This document shows positions 22,682-35,014 of a stretch of DNA of 64,000 bases, in pieces. The notes beneath the pieces are model-generated. The model ran no database searches. It saw only the letters and a program-made list of their open reading frames with translations, and was not told the DNA's origin. Source of the stretch: Amaranthus tricolor. Its lineage: Eukaryota > Streptophyta > Magnoliopsida > Caryophyllales > Amaranthaceae. Made by a program: the position numbers and the translations under genes. Numbering within the stretch: the first letter of the stretch is position 1; the number at the start of each line of letters is the position of its first letter. The DNA is taken from NCBI RefSeq assembly GCF_026212465.1, contig NC_080053.1, positions 12,584,649 through 12,648,648 on the forward strand. The letters are read 5' to 3'.

Positions 22682-25600
22682 ATGGGGATTTCAGATTCTC
22701 TTGAGGAAACCTCGCCTTTGGTTGATCTTAATGTTTCGTCTGATCGCGCAAAAAGTCAAACGAGAGATGTTCATATATTGAGCTTAGCTTTCTTGCTTGT
22801 TTTTTCTGCTTATGGCGCTGTTCAAAATTTGGAAAGTACGGTCAATGATGTAAGTATCCATTTTACAAATTTGGATACTAATTTTGTCGGGCAATTTCTA
22901 ACAAATAATGTAAATTTATACAGGAAGGTGATCTGGGAACTATATCACTGGGGATTTTGTATGTATCGTTCATGGTATTTTCATTTTTTGCATCGTTGGT
23001 TGTCCGGAAATTAGGGTCAAAGTATTCTCTGCTACTCGGAACTACTGGCTATTGGTTGTTTACAGCTGCAAATTTGAAGCCTAATTGGTAATTTTCAATC
23101 AGCAATTTAATCAAGTTTGAATTATGTTTTTTTTTTGTCTTCTTTTCAATCTGTCTTATAATAACTAGTATGGAGTACATGTGATAGGATTCATGTGCAC
23201 GACAACGGAGCCTGATGTATGGTTCTAGGGTCTTTTGGGATTATGGCTTTGCCATTATTGTTAACATGTATGGTTTTGTGATGAATACTGTTTTTTGTTG
23301 TACGCAATACATTTGTTACATTCTGTTTATTTGCTCATCAGTTTGAGCATTTGGCATGTTCAAAACAGACTTGATCTGAATGAATTCAAATTTACATGAC
23401 CTTTTAACCAATCCCGACTTGACCCGAGTTCAAAATGACTTCAAATTTATATAAAAACCAATATGGACACAACACAACACCTTGTCCGAAATCGACTCGA
23501 TGACCTGAATGAACACTCCTAGTTGGACAATTGAGAAGGTGATCGAAATTTGTTTTATAAGTGAGGCATGCACTGTCTATTGTATTCTCAAGGAGTCTGG
23601 GCCCTATGGTCTCATATTCGTGCTGACCTTTTTTAGCTGGTTTTTGACCATTAGGGTGCTTTGGTAACTGGCTATATTAACATAAGTAAAGCATAACTAA
23701 ATGAGCTCCTTGTTCGTTGAATGGTTAATGGAAATCCTTGGTATGTGAAAGTAAGCATATTGTGGCTGATTTTTAATACAAGAATTGACGGGCTTTTCCA
23801 TGAATGAAATCCTCATTGTTTATCAATGAAAACTAGTAAATTATTTACTCTATAATCATATAATATAAGAACACCTTAAAACAATATTAACTTCCATTCA
23901 TAAAAAAAAATCACTACTAAATTAGACTTTTAGTCAATCCTAATCGATTTTTTTTTCTAGTTAATGGAATATTAAACGTTGAATGGTTAATCTGGTAACA
24001 AGAAAAAATTTCCAATGTTTAAATCTTTTAGCCTTTTATTCAACCGCTCAAGATCAACAATTCCATGAGCTTGGGCTTCTGTTCCTAACATAAAACATCC
24101 CTAGTCAATTCTTCCGTTCGATTCTCAGAAAAAGAGCTCGTGGGTTAATGAATCATACCCTGATGATATATTCCATAAAGAGTTCTTCTATCTCACTAAT
24201 GTGTTGAATAGAAGAAATATAACATTAAGAATAAAATAGATAGAATTGAACAAAGAGAAAATATAGAATTGATCAGATCCAGATTAGTAAATTATCAAAT
24301 TACCACCCTTCTTTTCGTAGGAGCTAAAATACTATGATGGCTTCGTTGCTTTATATACTATTTCATCTCCAGTTAAGCAATCCCAAAGTTTCGTTTTGGT
24401 TCAAAAATAAGAAATAATTTTTATATTGATATTAGAATTATTAATTAAAGTAAAAAAGTACGTGATAGCAATAACTTAATGCTAATCACACGACGATGAA
24501 TCAACCAAGAGCATAGTATAAATTATAATCAATTTCAATACAACAACAACAACAATGCCAAAGTCTTGATTTCAAAAGATAGGGGTCGGCTAAGTGAACC
24601 AATTCAATCAATTTCTATGAGCTATTAATATAATATTTCACATTGATTTTTGTTTAAATTGCAACTTTTAGATAAAATTTATGTTTTTTTTTAATTGAAT
24701 TCTACAAAAATAAATTTGAGGGTGGCAAAATTGGGCGTGGTATCCTCAGACGTCAAGGGCATGGATATTAGGGAGTACAACTTACTAGTGCAACGGTTTG
24801 TTCTTAGGAAATGAGAATGAAGATTTTATATTTAGATTTTTTGTTGTGAAAAGAAGAACTTATTAATATCCGACAAAGAGAATGTAATTAAACACATCCA
24901 TCAAGCTTAGACGGTAATGGGTGGTGCGCGTCAAAACCTAGTGATTTGGGGTTTAATTCCCTTTAGAGGTAAAACTTCTACTTTGAAAAAAAAAAAAAAC
25001 GACATGCCCTCACTTGCGAGCACATGAGGGCATGTGGATCTGCTGAGCATATGTCCTAAGTCCTTCCAAAAGTGGGGTTTGTGTTAGCAACATGTTGTGC
25101 GACCATTCTATCTTGTATGTACTTTTTAGTATAATTAAGAACATATACATGGTTTACGTGCTATTAATTGACTTAAGTCCCATAAACATAATTCTGACTG
25201 CATTTCACCGAGGTAGTTTTTTTAGGTGCAGTGTGTGTCTTAGTGTCAGGTTCGACAACCATTCTGTCAAGTAGTTACCTTTTTGTATAATTAAGAACAT
25301 ATACACCTTTATGCAGGGCAAATCTAGAATAAAATCAAATGATGTCGATAATATTTTAAAATATACATTCATCAATGTTTTGAAATTGCAAAACGTTTTA
25401 AAATGAGAACACCAACGAGTATCCTTAGGGCTTTGAAGAACAACTTCTTGATTTGCTTTATTTCCGATCAAAAGCTCACTTTCATATATTGTTTTTGGAA
25501 TATTTGTCTTCTCACTTCTGAAAAGACTAAAATGTTGATTAAAATGCAAAAAATGGTTAAGTATTCTTTCCATATTTTAAATTAAATTGCTTGATAAGGT

Positions 25601-28600
25601 TTGAATCCAAGTCAATGCTGTAATATAGCAAAGCTTATACCCACTTAACCCGGCACACATATTAGTATCTTTAGGTATATAATTTTATACATAAGTTGAA
25701 AAATATCAGTTAACATCGTTGACTAGGATTGGGTTCGCGTTTTTTCTTTGTGCTGTTAAATCTTATCCAAATAATTCAACTTGTTGGATAAACTTTTCAA
25801 TGATTACCTCGGCAGGTACACAATGATTCCCGCCTCTGTTTATATGGGATTTTGTGCTTCGATAATATGGGTTGGGCAGGTATCATTCATGTCCTACAGT
25901 TTTTTGTTTCTCAATGTTTTTTTGTCTTTGAACTGTTTATTTGACTGATTGATAACTGAAACTTTCAGATTATTCTCTGATATTATTCTTGGGCTTCTAG
26001 GGAACATATTTAACTTCCACCGCACGAAGTCATGCCAGAGATTGCAACATACATGAAGGAACTGTAATTGGTAACTTTAATGGAGAGTTTTGGGGGATAT
26101 ATGCAACTCATCAGGTGGTTGTTGCTTTCTTCTTGAATGAGATTGTCAATATCTATTCTATTATTAAAGTTTTTTAGAAAATTGATGATTTTCTTGTTAT
26201 TATTATGTTTGCTTATTTTTCAGATCATTGGAAATCTTTTGGCACTCTTTCTCTTGAAAGATGGTAAAGTAAGTATTACTTCTAGTAATTTTTATGATAT
26301 CGTGCATTTTATCTTATCACTGTGTATATTACTCCTTCTGCTCCTCTAAATTCGCGCCATTACTACTTTTGGATATAACCTCACTTATAATACTAAAACC
26401 TTATAATTTGTTTCTATTTCTTGCATTATTACCTGTAATTAGCCTATTAAAGGACATGACTCCAGCTAGAATACCCCACTGAGATACTCACTCATTCACA
26501 TTTCTTGAATCTTGTGCCATTCCATGAGGAGCAATCTCACAAGGACAAAGGTGTATTTCGTATGAAAAATTAAAGACTCCATATTGCAACCCCTTCTAGA
26601 AAGGAATATGTTCTCTCTATGGTCTTCTTTCATCTTTCTCAGTTTTCTTAAACTATCTTCTTTCTTCATATTAACTGTATCGTCGTTCGTTATTTTTGGG
26701 GGTCTACTTCTTGGACTTCCTTCTTCTTTCTTTATCTTTTTGGGTCTTCTTTTTCAATTCCCTTTTTTATGTCTTCTCTCTGCATCTTTTTGGGTCTTCT
26801 TCAACTCCCTTTCTTTCTTGTCTTTCTTGAATACTTTCTTTTTTTTTTTTCCGACTTCTACCTCTCTTTAACTTCCTGTCTTCTACCTTCAAATATTCCT
26901 TCTTTCTTTTTCGAATCCCTTCTTTTATTGTTTTTATTGTTTTTTCTTTATTAATTTTGAATGAAAATATTATTTTTATTCTTTTTCTTCTAAAAAATTT
27001 CCGTTCCTATTTTATATTTATTTGTACTAAATAATAGCAATTAGGCTTGAATATTTCTCTTTGTCAATCATTCTTTTAAATCAATATTTAAAAATAATTT
27101 CTTATGACATTTTGCGTTGTGTAAGTGGCTTATCGCAATGATAACAATTTTTTTTATCTTTCATACAATTATAATAAAATAATTATGTTACTTTAAGTAT
27201 CAAATCTGTTTTAAATTTATTTTAAAGATTTTGAGGAACAAAGTTCGCAACACCCTTGGAAGATCCAACAAATTTTAAATTAAAGTTACACTTGCTTGTG
27301 TTTATTGATAGAAATTTCAATTTAAAACCATTAATATTTCTTTATTACTTAATAAGTTATCTTTTTATTCTTTTCTTAATTGACAATATATATAGAATAT
27401 GTACCAGTTATTTATTAATCATAATTGGGCATAAACATGCAAAATCTTTAATAAAGATTAATCAAACATATATTAATTAGTTATTTATTAATCATAATTA
27501 GGCATAATCTAGTTTGTCAAACACCTCTTTCTCGCAAACTATTGCTTTTGTTTTGGTTTTAAAACCCATATACTTGGCTAAGTATTCTTCATTCATGCAT
27601 TTTCCTAATGCAAGATAACATCTTTTGTTTTCCTTGATAACTCTCTTGACCTCCTCAATGACCCTCACATCAATGAAAATATGTTTTCGTCATAGGTATT
27701 AAAGTGTGAAAAATGAATGCCTAGATGTATGGATTCAAGACCAAAGTACTCCAACAACTTTCAAGAGGATCAATAGCCTTGTAATTTGAAATTAGGACTA
27801 AATATAGTCTCTTTCACTCTAGAACAAGGTTAAAGTTATTTGATGATGTATGAGAAGGTTATTTAAGGGGAAGAATGCTTGTTTTAATAAAAAATGTAAC
27901 TTGACGAGTAACAAGTTAGAAGGGCCTTTGTGAGTGGATTATCATCTAGTCCTTTTCATGGGTGCATCATGCACCTACTTTCTTCTTTGCACCTTCAAAA
28001 ATATATTGGACTTCTAATTTGTTAGGCCTGTTGTGATTGTACAAATATTCACCTATTAGTGTTTTTTCTCGACAAAGATATATTGTTCTTTGGTTTCGCA
28101 TTATAATGGATTATAGTGCACTGCGTACTTTATTTGAAGTTGTAGATGATTTCTGGGAAACAATCTCTTTGTGTTTACAAGGGTAAGCTTGTGTACATCT
28201 AGAGCCCAAAACCCGCTCAAGTAGGATCTACTTAATGACATGGGGTAATGGAATAGTGTTGTTGGAGATTTACTAATTTAATTTTAAGGCTATTGTCAAT
28301 CACTGGCAAAAGCCCTTCATAAAACAAATAGTTTTTTTGGGTATCAGTATCGTTTATATAAGGCTTTTAAAATATTAAATCCCCTGTTTTGTAATGTTTC
28401 GTAAGGCTGAAGCTGAATAGACATGCTAAAGTATAGATGTAGACATATCGCTGATGTTTGCTTTTGTCTTTGTGATTGTGAGATATGAGCTTGTGTTTTT
28501 GTCTTTTCTTGCAGCATCTGGTATGAAATTATGATATGAAATTAACCTTACTCATTTCCTCTTCCATGCCTAGTTCAAATGTAGCAAACGCATCACCACA

Positions 28601-31600
28601 TTTCCACCACATTGTAAAAGTTTTTGAGGCTAACCACAAAACCTTCCACATTGACCATTAAAGTGGTTTAGCCGACCGTTACTGCAACTGCAATTGTTAT
28701 TGCAATGGAAACCACATTTGAGATTTTGCAGTGGGATATGAGCATTTCTAGGTCTCCTTTCTTAGGCTTCGGATAATTAAGGAGAGAAATTTGGCAAGAT
28801 TTTTGTTTCGTTGTCTGCTCTTTGGATTTTGTGGTTTAAGAAATTAATTAAATTGTTTGAGTTAAGGATCCAGAAAGATTATATGGGATCTTGCATGCTG
28901 TATCCCTCAATTCCTTGGTTTTTCTTTAGTTGTTTGTACGGAAATGTCTTTTTTGTGTTGAATAGTTCGAGTCTCTTTCCCCAATAACTTTGACAAAATA
29001 TTTTTCTTTCTTTTTTTTGAAGTGGGAGATTCTTATGCCAGATTTAGCATTTAGCTGGTTTCATAGCTCCATCCTATTATGTTGTGTAGAAAGATATTTG
29101 AATGGAATATGCTGCTCAATATCAGGAAGTTGGGTGTTATGCTTTAGCAAGAAGATAAGTAACTCTGGTTCAAAATTGATTTAGGGAATTCAGCTCCCTG
29201 ACAATGTCAAAGAAGAAAATAATATTCTGTTCTGCGGAGATCGTACAATTTGCAGGATAGGCAACCTATTTGGAAGTTTCTCAATATTTAACTCTTTTAC
29301 TGTCAAAGTTCTTGATAGTAGTGATTGCCTTCTAATTTTGTAAGCCTTTTCTTTTTATGGATGAAAATTTTCTTTATGTGTGAGTGTGTGTTGAACCAAT
29401 CCTTACAGCAGCAGATTTGTAGTACAGAGATAAGAAGAGAAAAGGGAAGAATAGAGACAGACAGAAAGAGAAGAGAGGGGAGAGAGAAAAGAGAAAGAGA
29501 AGAGTACAGAAATAGAGAGAATGAGGAGGGAATGTTTGTATATTATTTTTCAGTGCCCAAACCAATTATTACATCACAGTATATATATAGCTAAACAAGC
29601 CTAATAAACTTGCTGCTACAAGTTGGTTACTAAAGATTCTTTTCTAGACAATTCCCTATTCCTCAACCGAATTTCAGTTATGGCTAATGCCAGCTCATTT
29701 GTTCCTTCTATGATAAATGATTGTATTTCTGCCCTTCAGCCGCGACAGAGTATGCCATGTATGGAAACTTTTAAGGTGTTATCATATGTCCCTATCCATT
29801 ACAAATTTTAGTAGCCATGTTATTGATAATTTAGCTTCCGAGAGGTTGATTATAACTAAACTATTGTTCTGTTACTATTGATACCCAGACTCAGTCAGTG
29901 GGCTGCATCTGATTTTGAATTGTTGTTACTTCTCCAAAATATTAGTAATTCGTATCTTTTTCGCTTATAGACTATGGAAAATTTTTATGGATTTCTAATA
30001 TTTATATTTTTTTTCAGGAGGGGGATTCGGCTGGCAGCAGTGGTGCTACTGTTCTCTTCTTTGTGTTCCTTTGCATTTTGACCATTGGTTGCATATTAAT
30101 GTGCTTTTTGCATAAAAGAGATGGCAGAGTTGAAGACCAGCCTAAAGAGGCTTCCATCAGCTGCTTCTCTTATGCAGTCTCTCTGGCAAGATCAGTTGTG
30201 ACGCCTTTGCTTGATGTTCGCATTTTGTTGATTATTCCCCTTTTTGCATATTCTGGATTACAACAAGCATTTGTCTGGTAAGGACAATGCAATTGTGATA
30301 TATCGGCATTCAAAAATACTTCAGTTTAGGAAAATATAAGGATAGTAATTGTTTGTATGTTAACAATTGGAATTTTCAGGTCGGAGTTCACAAAGAAAAT
30401 TGTAAAGCCAGCGATGGGAGAGTCTGGTATTGGTGGTTCGATGGCAATCTATGGGGCCGCAGATGCTATTGTAAGTTTTTTCATTCTTCATCGACTATAT
30501 GTTTTGACTGCAACATTTGTCATATCTTGTGTACAATTTTGATACATGGAAAAGACCCTTTGTAGTTTAGCAGCAATCTTTTTCTCTGTTCTGTTTACTT
30601 TCCATGTTATAAGTGTCATAGTTAATTTCCAGAAATCACAGAGCTTTTTGGAATGTCATGTGTAACACATGAAGCACGAAACCTTGAACCTTGTTCTTTC
30701 TCTGCTGGTGCCCTTGTATTGTTTGGGTGTGTTGCCATAAACATGCAAGCAAGAAATTGAAACTCATCCTCATTTAGAACATTTGAATGGTTTGAGCAAT
30801 TTATAATCTTGTAGAACTTGCTGAATGTGTAAATATGGTATTCAACTGCTTAACATTTCCTACTGCATATGTATTGGGAGCTTGTATCTAGATATTTATT
30901 GATTAATATCTATTGTTAAAGTTTATGCGCACAACTACAACCTGGAGAATGCTTTCTTAGAAAAAGGTAACTATTTGTAGTAGATCACTGAACCGCCAGT
31001 AAAAGTTTATTCCCTTCAATAAATCTACAGTGTTCTCTGGTTGCTGGTCGACTCACTTCCAGTGTCTCATCAGTTACGTGGATTATTGTGGGTGGATCTT
31101 CAGCTCATGCCATTATACTACTATGGATTCTGCTTACATACAGGTAATTGTCCAACTTGCATGGATATCCTTCTGGAAATCTAATCTGATTATTGAAATT
31201 CTGTTATATACTGTAATGAAGCACGGCTAGTGGAGTTCTTGGAACGGTCTATCCGCTCTTAATGGCTGCAGCACTGGGAATCGGTGACGGAGTGTTGATG
31301 ACGCAGATCAACGCTTTATTGGGGATGCTATTCAAACATGACATGGTATGTTTTGATTTCTTTTATTGAATTATGATTTCTGATGCAATTGGAATTATAC
31401 GGCTCTGTCTAGCTTATCTGGTAATTGCTTTGCTTAATTTAGACGAGTGTAAACAATAATATCTCAGGATCTTATCCACTACACGCTGCAATATTAGGTT
31501 CGAAATAAGGAACTATATCCTGCTGTGCTGCCTAATTACAATATGCGAGTTTGTATTGTTAGATTGTTCCAAAACTATCAATTGCGCTTGCCAAATTGCA

Positions 31601-34479
31601 TATTAGAATCACAATCACTGTGGGATAGCAAACTAGGTGACACTTCTCTCTATTGTGTTTCACAAGTTTGAGCGCAACCAAATGATGTGGTGGGTTCATT
31701 AGTGATCTTTTGGTCACTCTTTGATGTAGTTTTTCATCTGTTGAGACCTGCTGTTGTGACTTGAGCATTACGTTTTTCCATCTTGAAACAAGATAATGGT
31801 TGATGTAGCATAATTATAAGTAATGCTATATGCACTATTGTGGTTGATGCTGTTAAAGCTTGGCTGAAACACAACTCCAAGTGGGCTTGACTTAATCTTG
31901 AGCTGAATCAGCAAAAGGAGCCTTGAACGAGTACCCATTGGTAAAAAAAGAACAATGTTAGGAAAATTAATGGTAAACTAATTCTTTAAAGCACCAACAC
32001 CAAATAATTACTGCTGTTGAACACCTAACTTTTACACAAACAATTATAGAGATTAATGGTAATATTGAAGACTTTGTGGCTACTTAGGCCAAACTTGATA
32101 TAAGATAGAGGCGTTGCGGAAAACTTTCCTAAATTAATATTTCCCCCACAATGCTGATTTAAGATCAATTAAGGATGAATAAATAAATATAAGGGAAATT
32201 CCACATGATAGCATCCAGTTTTCATGAAATGCCAATGGTACCACTTTTTTAAGAAAATTCCACATGGTAGCATCCAGTTTATGCACAAACTAATTGCCAT
32301 AGCATTTTCCGTTAAGTTCTTGTTAAATTCCGTTTAATTCATCATTTTGTAAGTTTTTTCCACATGGTAGCATCCAATTTTTGTTTAATTCACAATTTTA
32401 ACTTTAAATTCACCAATTTAATATTTAAATAATCCCAACATTTTGAATGAAAACAAAATTATTACAACATTGATGGGCGTTAATGAATAAAACGGTGAAT
32501 TAAACATTAAATTGGTGAATTTAAAGTTAAAATTGTAAATTAAATAAAAACTGGATGCTACCATGTTGAAAAAACTTACAAAATGATGAATTAAACGGAA
32601 TTTAACAAGAACTTAACAGAAAATGCTACGACAATTAGTTTGTGCATAAACTGGATGCTACCATGTGGAATTTTCTTAAAAAAGTGCTATCACTGGCATT
32701 TCATAAAAGCTGGATGCTACCATGTGGAATTTCCCTAAAAATATTTGAGATATAACTATCTACAAAAGAATAACAAAACACTTGTATTTTTTGTAGTTAA
32801 ACAATATGAACAATGATAAGATAATACAAAATTTAGTTCATAAAAGGAGTAGCTAATTATTTTTCTAGGTTTTTAGCTACCAATGTGCCCATCACCCTCT
32901 ATTTTCAGAAGTGAAGCCTCAGGATATCTCATGAAGTCCAAAGTTCAAAGCATGTGTTGCTTACATGAGCCCACACATTATTTCATCATCAAACAAATGC
33001 ATTCAAAAAGAATATTTGCGTACGTAAGCCTAGATTGCTTGAGTGAGCATTTAGTATCCACAACTTTGGAAAAGTTTTGCAAAACATGACCGACTTGGTC
33101 CAAAGAATTCGCTTTGTTGTACTAATCTCTTGGTCGAGCGTGTAGGACAGGTATGGATTTTCTGAATATTACATAACAAACGTTCGCAAACAACTCAATC
33201 AAGTGCTCGGTTTATTAAGCTCACTCGATCGAGCACAAGACTTGTCTGTTTTTGCATTCTAAACTTTATTTTGTTTGCTTGTTTTGATGAAGCACTTGCA
33301 TATACAAATTATCATTCTATTATGATATTTGGCATAAGCTTGGTTGGTCGTTTTGTTTGCCAATGTAAAATATGTACAAATCCATATCTATCCATGTTCA
33401 GTAACGAGATGGTCTTTTTTTTTATTTATATTTTTTTTTGTTTGGCATAAGCTTGGTTGGTTTGTCCAGGTGGGAGTATTAGTTGTTTTGTTAGCCGTTA
33501 AAACTTGTTTGAGCCACCTTTAATGAGTGTTGGTTGTGTATTAGAGAAAATTGTGTCAATAAGACAAAATTCAATGAAAAAGTTACTCATAGTAGCTTTT
33601 TGGATTTGCCTTAAGAGACATGTCAAATATTCTTTTAGCTGTTTAACCAACCGAAGTGCCAAAATCCAAAAGTCAAAAGTCAAAAGTTAATTTAAAAGTC
33701 ATTTGTTAAACACACTCATAATTATAAAAAGCTCACAGACTAACTGATGAACTCTTGGTCAAAATCATGATAAGCTATCTAGTTTACAATTTTATTTATC
33801 ATCCCTATTTTCAAGACTATATGATCTGTATTTGACTAGCAATGTAGAAAGCCTTTACATTGGGATTTTTAAAAGAAACTGCTATAATCGGCATTTGGAT
33901 TTACGAAAGGGCAAAATAATTGTCACATTAGGGAAGACTTGAGGAATAAGTTAGTTTTAAGTGGTAGTTTTCTTATAAAATAGAGGAATTAGGGAGTCAT
34001 TATCATCAACAATCTTGTTAAGCAAATTGTAGGAGAGTTTAATACTCGTTTTAGGAGATCTCAAGCTTCTCGAATTGCTTAATCTATCTTTTGTTATTTT
34101 GTAATCGTTCTTTAATCTTCAATTTGATAGTATAATTCATCTTTTGTCATTTTATTCTTACAATTCTCAATTTACTGTTTTCTTGAAATTATCAGTTCAT
34201 AGCAGAAACATGGACATATAGTCTACTAATTGTATGTTCCATGTACAAATTTGATGCTAAACACAGCTCTATTTGAATTGATTGCAGGAAGGAGCATTTG
34301 CACAGTTGAAGGTTTGGCAGAGCCTTTCAATTGCAGTTATCTTCTTCTTGACACCTTATATATCACTGCATCTCATGGCTGCCATTATGCTTACTGCACT
34401 GTGTCTCGCGTTGGCTTCTTTTTTTATCCTCACCCTCAAAGTCGTAAAAGCGTCTTCTTCTCATCTTTCCGAAGCCTAA
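22682..34479 (+). CDS. UNC93-like protein (major facilitator fold), 10 exons
   Basis: Exons: 22682-22849, 22924-23087, 25816-25879, 26001-26114, 26224-26268, 30018-30277, 30380-30470, 31031-31143, 31222-31345, 34288-34479. They join in frame into 444 codons plus stop, with GT/AG at each intron (acceptor gaag at intron 8). The length is near that of Arabidopsis UNC93-like protein 3, which I recall as about 440. A polar N-terminus (MGISDSLEETSPLVDLNVSS) is followed by about eleven hydrophobic helices with typical motifs: GAVQNLESTVND, WVGQGTYLTSTA, NGEFWGIYATHQIIGNL, LQQAFVWSEFTK, GIGDGVLMTQINALLG. UNC93 relatives are polytopic membrane proteins, partly linked to potassium balance; the transported substrate is not known. 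Introns 2, 5 and 9 are 2.7, 3.7 and 2.9 kb. No lesion is seen. The gene family is sure, the subtype less so. Confidence 0.93.
23088..25815 (+). other. Intron 2 of UNC93-like gene
   Basis: 2728 bp. It holds a short LINE/SINE-like relic at 24535-24620 ('tacaacaacaacaacaatgcc' ... 'ggggtcggctaagtgaac'), a possible tRNA-derived piece with a poly-A run (about 24905-25000), an 11-bp-stem hairpin at 25002-25035, and a hAT transposase fragment at 25205-25573. Otherwise nothing is recognised. Confidence 0.6.
25205..25573 (-). pseudogene. hAT transposase fragment (ZMYM1-like type) in intron 2
   Basis: A 122-codon frame on the - strand contains ANQEVVLQSPKDTRWCSHFKTF. This matches the plant hAT transposase group annotated as zinc-finger MYM-type 1-like, whose usual form is 'GDTRWGSHYKTL'. 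Only this short part of the transposase remains. The hAT ends around MULE copy 2 (CAGGCCCGACCCTGAG) may belong to the same group. Confidence 0.6.
26269..30017 (+). other. Intron 5 of UNC93-like gene
   Basis: 3749 bp. A C/T-rich tract with repeats of 'tttttgggtcttctt' lies at 26620-26950 and a GA-rich tract at 29420-29530. A 60-codon open frame on the - strand (about 27691 to 27494, HIFIDVRVIEEVKR) might be a TE relic, but I cannot assign it. No other content recognised. Confidence 0.5.
31346..34287 (+). other. Intron 9 of UNC93-like gene
   Basis: 2942 bp, with a long-inverted-repeat MITE at 32193-32735. The remainder is unremarkable AT-rich DNA. Confidence 0.6.
32193..32735. mobile_element. 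Long-inverted-repeat MITE (MULE-like) in UNC93 intron 9
   Basis: 543 bp, starting GGGAAATTCCACATG and ending CATGTGGAATTTCCC. The arms stay paired for more than 200 bp; 'catggtagcatccagttt' occurs repeatedly in both. The 9-bp flanks match in 7 of 9, but they are AT-rich and weak evidence. Confidence 0.8.
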
Positions 34480-35014
34480 GCTTTCCTTCTTTAGCTAAGT
34501 TTTTCTCAAATTACAAGATGATGTATTTTGCCTTACTATTTTTATTTGTTCCATTTCATAGTTGTTTTGTAAATACAATACCATCAATCTAATGATTCTC
34601 AATGGATTTTAATATTGTTGTCTTTAATACTTCAAGTTGGTGTAATTAAGAACATCTTTTGAGAAAGGGTGAGATTACCCTAATATACTACTAGACTAGA
34701 TGTATTTGATGTGAGTTTAACTCACCGAATGTATCCAACCTGACATGACATTAAATCGTACCTAATGATCACCGAAGATTGGATATCTAAATCGAAGGAT
34801 ACCCAAAATTTTGATCAATCTAATAAAGCACAATTAAAGTGAAATTTAAAGGCTTGTAATTAACAATAATAGTAAAAAAAAAGTAACATGGGACATAAAA
34901 CATATGTCATTGTCACAATTACAGTCACAATCACCATAACAGACGGTTACGGTCACAGTAATACGGTAATATAGAAGTAAGTTTTAAACTCGATGTTCAT
35001 GTAAAAGTAGAATT
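34480..35014. other. Convergent intergenic region between UNC93 and the dehydrogenase gene
   Basis: 535 bp that must contain both 3' UTRs and poly-A sites. I see no further gene or repeat. Confidence 0.6.

Noticed and set aside
27494..27691. 60-codon open frame on - in UNC93 intron 5
   Set aside because: Coherent but unassignable; a chance frame is as likely, so it is only mentioned in the intron entry.
29372..29820. Possible solo LTR (tgtgtgag..., TATA-like word, GA-rich tract) in UNC93 intron 5
   Set aside because: No matching end and no target repeat found.
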